Assembly (NCBI GenBank): GCA_016741945.1 | Contig: JACVCQ010000041.1 | Coordinates: forward strand, 1-11,318 | Source: Chitinophagaceae bacterium | GTDB taxonomy: Bacteria > Bacteroidota > Bacteroidia > Chitinophagales > Chitinophagaceae | DNA length: 11,318 bases | Direction of reading: 5' to 3' | Shown: piece after piece, positions 1-5,598 of the stretch | Numbering within the stretch: the stretch's first letter is position 1 | Layout of the letters: the number at the start of each line of letters is the position of its first letter | Notes under the pieces: generated by a model | The model's input: only the letters and a program-made list of their open reading frames with translations | What the model was told of the DNA's origin: nothing | The model's database searches: none | Program-made: the position numbers and the translations under genes

Positions 1-26
1 GTGCACTAGTCAACATCAAACAACAA

Positions 27-55
27 AAAACCACCTCATATTCAAAGGTGGTTTT
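27..55 (-). terminator. Intrinsic terminator downstream of rny (probably bidirectional)
   Basis: A perfect 10-bp stem (27-36 AAAACCACCT paired with 46-55 AGGTGGTTTT) encloses a 9-nt loop. Read leftward, as transcription from rny arrives, the stem is followed by a run of six T (complement of 25-30). Read rightward it also ends in four T, so it could stop transcription from either side. It lies about 50 bp past the rny stop codon, beyond a heptamer repeat arm. Confidence 0.85.
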
Positions 56-72
56 ATAGTAAAAATATATCA

Positions 73-106
73 AGCTCGTAGCTCGAGGCTCGCAGCTCAT
101 AGCTTA
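73..106. repeat. Heptamer array, GCTC type, single visible arm at the 3' end of rny
   Basis: Four consecutive 7-bp units of form GCTCnnn (74-80, 81-87, 88-94, 95-101, with nnn = GTA, GAG, GCA, ATA) are followed by GCTTA. On the minus strand the outer end reads TAAGCTATGAGCT, so the rny stop codon TAA (104-106) sits on the array edge. The same outer edge, AAGCTATGAGCT, recurs in the array at 5239-5272. No complementary arm lies inside the window. Bases 6-20 match the loop start of the array at 10818-10915 at 14 of 15 positions, so a partner arm may lie just left of the window. Confidence 0.75.
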
Positions 107-1669
107 TCTCGCTACATTCACCGCTCTCTTCTCCCTTATCACAGTAACTTTAATCTGACCCGGATAGGTCATTTCGGTTTGAATTTTTTGGGCGATTTCG
201 AAGCTGAGTTTATCGCTGTGGCCATCTGTTACTTTTTCAGCTTCTACGATGACGCGTAATTCTCTTCCCGCCTGAATGGCATACGCTTTTTCTACACCCT
301 GATAAGCTAATGCCAGATTTTCCAAGTCCTTGATTCTTTGCAAGTATTGCTGCATGATTTCTCTACGTGCACCCGGCCGTGCCCCACTGATGGCATCACA
401 GGCTTGTACGATTGGAGAAATCACATATAACATTTCCATTTCATCATGGTGAGCACCAATGGCATTCACCACCGCCGGATTTTCACCATACTTCTCTGCT
501 AATTTAGCCCCTAGTAATGCGTGACTCAATTCCGTTTCTTCATCAGGAACTTTTCCGATATCATGCAATAATCCGGCACGCTTGGCCAATTTAGGATTCA
601 TGCCTAATTCAGCTGCCATGATACCACAAAGATTAGCAGTTTCACGACTATGCATCAACAGGTTTTGTCCATAAGAAGAACGAAATCTCATTTTACCAAC
701 AATACGAATCAACTCTTTGTGCAAACCATGAATACCCATCTCAATTACCGTACGCTCTCCAATTTCCATCACCTGCTCCTCTAACTGGCGTCGGGTTTTT
801 TCTACTACTTCTTCAATACGGGCAGGGTGTATACGTCCGTCAGTTACCAGCCTCTGTAAACTTAGTCTGGCAATCTCTCTTCTCAATGGATCAAAGGAAG
901 AAAGGATAATGGCTTCGGGTGTATCATCCACAATCAAATCAACACCGGTAGCAGCTTCAATGGCACGAATATTTCTACCTTCTCTACCAATGATCTGACC
1001 TTTGATTTCATCTGTTTCCAGATTGAATACAGTAACCGTATTTTCAATGGTTTGCTCGGCAGCAGTACGCTGAATGGTTTGAATAACGATCTTACGCGCT
1101 TCCTTATTCGCCTTCTGCTTCGCATCTTCAATGATTTCCTGTTGTAAGGTAAGTGCCCTGGTTTGTGCTTCCTGACGCAGACTTTCCACCAATTGTGCCC
1201 TTGCTTCTTCTGCACTGAGACCAGCAATTTTTTCGAGTCTACGGATATGTTCTTCCTGATGCTTTTCCAACTCGGTGCGCTTCACATTCACCACTTCAAT
1301 TTGACGATTCAGGTTTTCCTTGATCGCTTCGTTTTCCTTGATCTGCTTATCTAAAGCGGCTTCTTTTTGATTGATGGAGATTTCTTTCTGCTTCGCACGA
1401 TTTTCGGATTCACTGATCTTACGGTTGCGTTCATTGACTTCACGCTCATGCTCAGCTTTTAACTGCACAAAGCGCTCTTTGGCTTCCAGCTGTTTTTCCT
1501 TTTTGATGGTCTCAGCCCTTAGCTCCGCTTCTTTCAGGATATTTTGTGCCTGTAGATTGGCTTCGTCAATTTGTTTTTGGGTGTTTTTGGCAAAGATGAA
1601 TTTACCTGCTATCAACCCCACAATAAGTGCCACAAGTGCAGCTATGATCAAGACAAGCGTCTGGTCCAT
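104..1669 (-). CDS. rny: Ribonuclease Y
   Basis: This is a membrane-anchored endoribonuclease that starts mRNA decay. The 521 residues match the usual family length. Domain order: one N-terminal transmembrane helix (about residues 5-27, then a basic stretch), a long charged coiled coil (about 30-205), a KH RNA-binding domain with the GxxG loop GREG at 228-231, and an HD hydrolase domain whose metal-binding pair is H369-D370 in LLHDIGK, with a later AHHDEMEM segment. The ATG at 1669 is chosen because it starts directly before the membrane helix. It is the last gene of the leftward cluster, 260 bp beyond zapA, with a terminator after it. Its TAA stop lies on the edge of a heptamer repeat. The assignment is secure from motifs and architecture. 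Its RNA targets cannot be read from sequence. Confidence 0.97.
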   Translation of the reverse strand: MDQTLVLIIAALVALIVGLIAGKFIFAKNTQKQIDEANLQAQNILKEAELRAETIKKEKQLEAKERFVQLKAEHEREVNERNRKISESENRAKQKEISINQKEAALDKQIKENEAIKENLNRQIEVVNVKRTELEKHQEEHIRRLEKIAGLSAEEARAQLVESLRQEAQTRALTLQQEIIEDAKQKANKEARKIVIQTIQRTAAEQTIENTVTVFNLETDEIKGQIIGREGRNIRAIEAATGVDLIVDDTPEAIILSSFDPLRREIARLSLQRLVTDGRIHPARIEEVVEKTRRQLEEQVMEIGERTVIEMGIHGLHKELIRIVGKMRFRSSYGQNLLMHSRETANLCGIMAAELGMNPKLAKRAGLLHDIGKVPDEETELSHALLGAKLAEKYGENPAVVNAIGAHHDEMEMLYVISPIVQACDAISGARPGARREIMQQYLQRIKDLENLALAYQGVEKAYAIQAGRELRVIVEAEKVTDGHSDKLSFEIAQKIQTEMTYPGQIKVTVIREKRAVNVAR

Positions 1670-1753
1670 TTTCTAATTCTTTTTTTAAATAGTTCAAATC
1701 ATTGATTCACAATAACACATCACAATTTACAATAATGAGTAAACGGATAAAAG

Positions 1754-1761
1754 CGAAGATA
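1754..1761 (-). promoter_or_regulatory. Possible -7 box for rny
   Basis: On the minus strand the bases read TATCTTCG, which matches the Bacteroidota -7 consensus TAnnTTTG at all but one position. It lies about 85 bp upstream of the rny ATG. No clear -33 TTTG is seen at the expected distance. It would let rny be transcribed independently of zapA, from which it is separated by a large inverted repeat. Confidence 0.3.
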
Positions 1762-1796
1762 ATTAAATACGTAGAAGAAAAGTGAAATCTGTTTAG

Positions 1797-1934
1797 AATA
1801 GTCCATGGCTTATGGTCCATAGCTTATAGTCCATAGTCCATGGCAAGAACAATTTTTTGCTTTATTCCTCCTCCTACCGACTAACTACCATGGTCTATGG
1901 ACTATGGTCTATGGACTATGGTCTATGGACTATT
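1797..1934. repeat. Inverted heptamer array, GGTCTAT/GGACTAT type, between zapA and rny
   Basis: Two 47-bp arms (1797-1843 and 1888-1934) are complementary at 38 of 47 positions around a 44-nt loop. The right arm is six exact 7-bp units, GGTCTAT alternating with GGACTAT (1892-1933), so it is also a 14-bp repeat. The left arm is built from related units (ATAGTCC, ATGGCTT, ATGGTCC, ATAGCTT, ATAGTCC, ATAGTCC). The loop begins CAAGAACAATTTTTT, close to the loop start of the array at 10818-10915. The zapA stop codon TAG (complement of 1930-1932) lies inside the right arm. As RNA it would fold into a long bulged hairpin on either strand. Confidence 0.92.
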
Positions 1935-2220
1935 CTTCCAAGGCTTTATCGAGCTGACGTTCTAGAGCAGTCAGTTTTTGGGATGCTTCTTCCCATTTAA
2001 CCAGTTCTATTCCGCTTTGGTTCTGTTCGGTAGCAAACCATAGCAACACCATCGAAACATAGTCTTGCATGTCTTTACCCGCCAGGTTGGTCTTGAACTC
2101 GGTGATTTTATCATTGATCAATCCAGCAGTCTTACGTACCATTTCTTCGTCTTGGGGTTCAATACGAAGACGGTAGTTACGATCTGCGATGACAATATTG
2201 ACAGGAATTAATTCAGACAT
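1930..2220 (-). CDS. zapA: Cell division protein ZapA
   Basis: ZapA is a small cytosolic protein that binds FtsZ and cross-links Z-ring filaments. The 96 residues are a normal length. The N-terminal part (about 1-45) has the ZapA pattern: a short strand VNIVIADRNYRLRI, then EEMVRKTAGLINDKI. After this comes QDYVSMVLLWFATEQ and a C-terminal charged coiled coil (about 70-96). The ATG at 2220 lies only 4 bp after the stop of the upstream coiled-coil gene, which points to translational coupling. The stop codon TAG is supplied by a heptamer repeat arm: the residues LDKALEE are followed at once by repeat sequence. The family is divergent, so the call rests on pattern plus length and the position between pheT and rny, which I recognise from other Bacteroidota. 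Confidence 0.88.
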   Translation of the reverse strand: MSELIPVNIVIADRNYRLRIEPQDEEMVRKTAGLINDKITEFKTNLAGKDMQDYVSMVLLWFATEQNQSGIELVKWEEASQKLTALERQLDKALEE

Positions 2221-2224
2221 GTGA

Positions 2225-2512
2225 TCAGGTATTTAACAGCGCCAAACATTTATCGATTTCTTTGAGATAACCATTGATCCGTTTTTCCAATACAGCTTTT
2301 TCTTCCGGAGATTGCGCTGTAGCACTAAGTTTCAGTGCATCCAGTTGTTGATGAAGCATCGCAATGGCAGCTTCTTTTTCCGCTAAGGATTGCTTGCTTT
2401 TTTCCAACTCTTTCATCAACCGCTGGTTCTCCTTCACCAACACTTGCTGATTTCGCAACAATTGCTGAAGCTTTTCTTGAATATTTTTTATATGCCGATC
2501 AAGATCTAACAT
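2225..2512 (-). CDS. Small coiled-coil protein upstream of zapA, function unknown
   Basis: The 95-residue product is almost wholly alpha-helical and highly charged. Residues about 5-60 show heptad-like spacing of Leu/Ile (IKNIQEKLQQLLRNQQVLV, then LMKELEKS and AIAMLHQQLDALKL). A short Ser/Ala/Gln break at about 63-69 is followed by a second helix ending CLALLNT. No signal peptide, membrane helix or catalytic motif is visible. Its stop lies 4 bp before the zapA start, so the two are almost certainly one transcription unit. By analogy with proteobacterial ZapB, an 81-residue coiled coil that binds ZapA, it may be a ZapA partner. That is inference from context and shape, not recognised homology. 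The ATG at 2512 is the first in the open frame. Confidence 0.85.
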   Translation of the reverse strand: MLDLDRHIKNIQEKLQQLLRNQQVLVKENQRLMKELEKSKQSLAEKEAAIAMLHQQLDALKLSATAQSPEEKAVLEKRINGYLKEIDKCLALLNT

Positions 2513-2516
2513 CTCT

Positions 2517-2546
2517 CTAAGATAGTTTCAATTTTAGGGGTTACAA
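2517..2546 (-). promoter_or_regulatory. Possible promoter of the coiled-coil gene and zapA
   Basis: On the minus strand TATCTTAG (2517-2524, seven of eight to TAnnTTTG) is preceded, after a 19-bp spacer, by TTG (2544-2546). That fits the Bacteroidota -33/-7 arrangement. The -7 box ends only 4 bp before the ATG, so a transcript from it would be leaderless or nearly so, which lowers confidence. Confidence 0.3.
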
Positions 2547-2575
2547 CATTTTTAGTGCACTTGTTTTGCACGTTG

Positions 2576-2654
2576 AGTGAGTGGTCAATAGTGAATAGTG
2601 AGTAATGAGTAGTGAGTAGGAAATATCAAAACTCACTATTCACTATTCACTATT
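2576..2654. repeat. Inverted heptamer array, AGTGAAT/AGTGAGT type, at the 3' end of pheT
   Basis: The left arm is six 7-bp units (AGTGAGT, GGTCAAT, AGTGAAT, AGTGAGT, AATGAGT, AGTGAGT; 2576-2617). The right arm (2631-2654) is three complementary units (ACTCACT, ATTCACT, ATTCACT) plus ATT. The 24-nt right arm pairs with 2588-2611 at 22 positions. The 13-nt gap is the shortest loop of the set. The pheT stop TAG (complement of 2650-2652) spans a unit boundary in the right arm, so pheT runs directly into the repeat. Confidence 0.92.
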
Positions 2655-5070
2655 TCCTAATCTCCGCTCCCACTTCCTTCTCCAGCGCCTGAATCAGCTT
2701 GGCTACCATGCTATCGGCTTCTTTATCAGTCAGGGTTTTTTCTTCGTCGGTAAAAGTGAAACTGATGGCCATTGATTTTTTTCCTGCTCCCAGTTTATCA
2801 CTTTCGAATACATCAAATAAACGCATATCCGTAAGACGAGGAATCTTTAATTGCTGTACCACCGCTTCTATTGCTGCATAAGTGGTATTCCGATTCACCA
2901 CCAACGCCAGATCACGCTGCATAGTCGGGAACTTATTTACTTCTTTGTAAGTGATTTTTTGTTGGGATACCAATTGAGTCAAAGTCAGATAGTTGATGTC
3001 TACAAACACAACACTTTGTTTGATATCAAATGCCGCTGCTTTCTTTTTATCTACTTCCGTTACAATTCCCACTTGTTGTTTTCCGACATATAATTCCAAT
3101 ATCGAGGCATCATTCACAGATGTAACAAAATGAAGTCCCTTCAAGCCTGTCAATTGAATGATGGCTTGCACAATCCCCTTTCCGTGATAAATGTCAAAAA
3201 CACCCGGTTTCCCTCTCCATCCTGCTTCAGTGGATTGTCCGGTCAAGTATATACATAAACGTTCTTCTTCACGATATTGACCAACACCATCTGTTGCATA
3301 GGTTTTCCCAAATTCAAACAACTGCAAATGCAGGTTCCTACGGTTCAGGTTATAAGCCACCGTTTCGAGGCCGGTTTCCAACATGGTTGGACGTAAAACA
3401 TCCAACTCAACACTGAGATTATTCAACATCTTGACTGAACCTGCCAATACATCTTCTGAGAAATATTTACTATTGGTAATGGAGTTGGTAAGTATTTCAA
3501 CAAAACCCAGTCCAACCAAATAACCGGCAATCTTATCCTTCAATGCTTCTTTCACTCCTGATGCGTCTATGGCCGGACTAATAGTAATAGAAGTAGGAAT
3601 ATCAATATTATCCAGACCATCAATACGAATGATTTCCTCTACAATATCTGCCGGAATACTGATATCCGGTTTGTTGAACGGAACTGCTACTTTAAGTTCA
3701 TCAATATCTTCTTTCACCACTTCAAAACCCAATGCATTCAGTATCTTTTTAACTTTATCTGGATGATAGTTCTTTCCGCTTAATTTTTTGATGTAATGAT
3801 ACTTCACTGCCACTTCTGTTTTGGCTTTAGGTGAAGGATATGTATCTGTAACATCACTTGCAATCTCCCCACCCGCTACTTCTTTAATCAACAAAGCCGC
3901 ACGCTGTAATACTTGTACACAAGCAGAGATATCTACTCCTTTTTCAAAACGGGTAGCTGCTTCTGTTCTCAATCCATGTCGTAGAGATGTTTTACGAACA
4001 GAAATAGGATGAAACCACGCACTCTCTAAGAAAATATTCGTTGTTGCTGACGTAACACCACTCTTACTTCCACCGAAAACACCGGCAATACACATGCCTT
4101 CTCCCGATCCATTACAGATCATGAGATCTTCTGCTGATAGTTTCCGTTCTTTTTCATCTAGTGTAATGAAACTAATTCCCTCAGCTAGGTTTTTTACCAC
4201 TACTTCTCCACCTTTGATGGCATCTGCATCAAACGCATGCAATGGTTGTCCGGTTTCATGCAACACATAATTTGTAATGTCAACAATATTATTGATAGGA
4301 CTTTGCCCAAGGGCCAATAATTGATTCTTTAACAAAGCCGGAGATTCTTGTACGGTAACCCCTGAAATACTTACTCCTGCATATCTTGGACAAGCTTCTT
4401 GATTTTCTACCCTTACGTTGATTGGTAATTTTTTTGAATCAACTTTGAATGTATTGCTGAATGGGGAAACAGGTTTGGTTTCTTTTTCGTGGTGGGTGAG
4501 ATAGGCACAAACATCTTTTGCCACTCCCAAATGACTCATAGCATCCATCCGATTGGGTGTTAATCCAATCTCATAAATCCAATCATTGTAAGGTGTAAAT
4601 AACGTGGCAGCGGGAGTACCAGGAATCAAATCGGCTGCTAATATCATGATTCCATCATGACTCGTGCCCAAGCCGATTTCATCTTCCGCACAAATCATAC
4701 CCTGGCTTTCCACCCCACGAATTTTGGCAACCCGCATGGTTAATGGCTCTGCATTGATGGGATAAATAGTGGTGCCAACGGTTGCAACAATTACTTTTTG
4801 ACCGGTAGCTACATTGGCAGCCCCACAAACAATCTGCAGCGGCGTTTCTCCACCAATATTTACGGTAGTGATCTTTAATTTATCAGCATTGGGATGCTGC
4901 TCACAGGTAAGTACTTCACCTATTACCAACCCTTTCAATCCACCTTTGACACTTTCATAAGCTTCCAAACTCTCCACTTCCAATCCAATAGAAGTGAGAA
5001 TTTTCGACAATGCTTCAGGTTCAAGGGTTGTAGGGAGGTATTCACTCAGCCAATTGTAACTAATGGTCAT
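2650..5070 (-). CDS. pheT: Phenylalanine--tRNA ligase beta subunit
   Basis: This is the large subunit of the alpha2-beta2 enzyme that charges tRNA-Phe; the beta chain holds the editing site and tRNA-binding modules. The 806 residues are full length for the bacterial family. Domains in order: an EMAP-II-like OB fold (about 40-155, with NADKLKITTVNIGG and QIVCGAANV), the B3/B4 editing domain (about 225-390, with YAGVSISGV and NNIVDITNYVLHETGQPLHAFD), B5 (about 400-475, ending EEIIRIDGLDNIDIP), a catalytic-like core (ETGLETVAYNLNRR, LFEFGKTY), and a C-terminal ferredoxin-fold anticodon-binding domain (about 712-806, starting NKFPTMQRDLALVV). The ATG at 5070 begins MTISYNWLSEYLP, the usual start. 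No pheS lies in the window, so the subunits are encoded apart. The stop codon is part of a heptamer repeat. Confidence 0.98.
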   Translation of the reverse strand: MTISYNWLSEYLPTTLEPEALSKILTSIGLEVESLEAYESVKGGLKGLVIGEVLTCEQHPNADKLKITTVNIGGETPLQIVCGAANVATGQKVIVATVGTTIYPINAEPLTMRVAKIRGVESQGMICAEDEIGLGTSHDGIMILAADLIPGTPAATLFTPYNDWIYEIGLTPNRMDAMSHLGVAKDVCAYLTHHEKETKPVSPFSNTFKVDSKKLPINVRVENQEACPRYAGVSISGVTVQESPALLKNQLLALGQSPINNIVDITNYVLHETGQPLHAFDADAIKGGEVVVKNLAEGISFITLDEKERKLSAEDLMICNGSGEGMCIAGVFGGSKSGVTSATTNIFLESAWFHPISVRKTSLRHGLRTEAATRFEKGVDISACVQVLQRAALLIKEVAGGEIASDVTDTYPSPKAKTEVAVKYHYIKKLSGKNYHPDKVKKILNALGFEVVKEDIDELKVAVPFNKPDISIPADIVEEIIRIDGLDNIDIPTSITISPAIDASGVKEALKDKIAGYLVGLGFVEILTNSITNSKYFSEDVLAGSVKMLNNLSVELDVLRPTMLETGLETVAYNLNRRNLHLQLFEFGKTYATDGVGQYREEERLCIYLTGQSTEAGWRGKPGVFDIYHGKGIVQAIIQLTGLKGLHFVTSVNDASILELYVGKQQVGIVTEVDKKKAAAFDIKQSVVFVDINYLTLTQLVSQQKITYKEVNKFPTMQRDLALVVNRNTTYAAIEAVVQQLKIPRLTDMRLFDVFESDKLGAGKKSMAISFTFTDEEKTLTDKEADSMVAKLIQALEKEVGAEIRK

Positions 5071-5093
5071 ATTCGATTGCTCTTTTCGGGGTG

Positions 5094-5101
5094 TAAAAGT
5101 A
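5094..5101 (-). promoter_or_regulatory. Possible -7 box for pheT
   Basis: The minus strand reads TACTTTTA, matching TAnnTTTG except for the last base, and would give a leader of about 20 nt before the pheT ATG. No -33 TTTG is seen. The place where one would lie falls inside the heptamer array that starts at 5110, so the array abuts or overlaps the promoter. Confidence 0.3.
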
Positions 5102-5109
5102 AGGATAAT

Positions 5110-5272
5110 AAGCTAAGCTATGAGCTATGAGCTATGAGCTACGAGCTGCGGGCAACTAGCTTTGAGGTGGTAGTATAAGTAGATAAATACAAATATTTAA
5201 ATTCGTTTTTGGTGAATAAGTTTCATAAAAATTGGCCATTGCTCGCGGCTCGTAGCTCACAGCTCATAGCTT
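5110..5272. repeat. Inverted heptamer array, GCTC type, in the pheT-dnaB divergent spacer
   Basis: The left arm (5110-5155) has three GCTATGA units followed by GCTACGA and GCTGCGG. The right arm (5239-5272) is four GCTCnnn units (nnn = GCG, GTA, ACA, ATA) plus GCTT. The inner ~34 bp of the arms are complementary with about four mismatches, one of them a possible G-U pair. The loop is 83 nt, AT-rich, with no gene. Bases 5239-5271 match 10882-10914 at 30 of 33 positions. Unlike the other arrays this one does not touch a stop codon; it lies upstream of two divergent genes. Confidence 0.92.
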
Positions 5273-5598
5273 CTTAATTACGCTTTTCCCCCATCTCCAA
5301 CCCCATTTTTTAGAAATTTCTTTGTACACAGCCATTTGTGCATTTCCTGTGTGTTTGGTCGGAAAACTTTTGATTTTGGGGGATAACCTTAGTAATTTGT
5401 GTGAATAGAGGCGTGAATAAACTGCGTGGAACTGTGAATTGATGTGGATGAAAAATGCCCGAAAAAAATTTTAGTAAGACAATTTTCTACCCCATATTCG
5501 CTCCCCCTAACTGCCGAGGTAACAATTCCATAACACTGGAAATAACTGAGGAAGGAATAAGGAAACTTACAAACCAACAACAAAGAACTGACTACAAC
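5273..5598 (+). other. Upstream region of dnaB, no gene seen
   Basis: These 326 bp lie between the heptamer array and the dnaB ATG. I see no convincing gene: an open frame from 5455 only extends dnaB in frame with low-complexity, non-conserved residues. Candidate promoter pieces are TTTG at 5369-5372 with TAATTTG at 5393-5399 (spacing about 20 bp, one base short of TAnnTTTG) and TTTCTTTG at 5317-5324. Neither is strong. If the first is used, the leader would be nearly 200 nt. A cluster of TGTGAAT-like nonamers lies at 5400-5451. Confidence 0.6.
5400..5451 (+). promoter_or_regulatory. Cluster of DnaA-box-like nonamers upstream of dnaB
   Basis: Five same-direction nonamers resemble TGTGNAWAA, the complement of the relaxed DnaA box TTWTNCACA: TGTGAATAG (5400), CGTGAATAA (5412), CGTGGAACT (5425), TGTGAATTG (5433) and TGTGGATGA (5443). 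Three match at eight of nine positions. Steps are 12, 13, 8 and 10 bp. A further near match in the opposite direction, TTGTACACA, lies at 5322-5330. No site is perfect, so binding by DnaA or any other regulator is a guess. Confidence 0.25.

Noticed and set aside
934..1227. Minus-strand 97-codon open frame inside rny
   Set aside because: It overlaps the coiled-coil and KH region of RNase Y in another frame, is rich in Lys/Arg with no recognisable pattern, and is best read as a shadow frame.
1705..1740. A very degenerate 7-bp-periodic stretch (ACAATAA-like units) upstream of rny
   Set aside because: Only two or three units are alike and the DNA is very A/T-rich, so the period may be chance. 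It could be a worn AGTGAAT-type relic, but this is not supportable alone.
1670..1929. 6S RNA gene between zapA and rny, suggested by the long bulged hairpin
   Set aside because: The hairpin is made of regular 7-bp units of the same kind as in the other spacers, and I see no 6S-like central bubble with conserved flanks. A covariance-model search (Rfam 6S) would settle it.
5455..5598. An N-terminal extension of DnaB by 48 residues from an upstream in-frame ATG
   Set aside because: The residues look low-complexity and unlike any DnaB, while MDLTRLNKDRKRRKP from 5599 is the usual Bacteroidota start. The region also holds the candidate regulatory nonamers.
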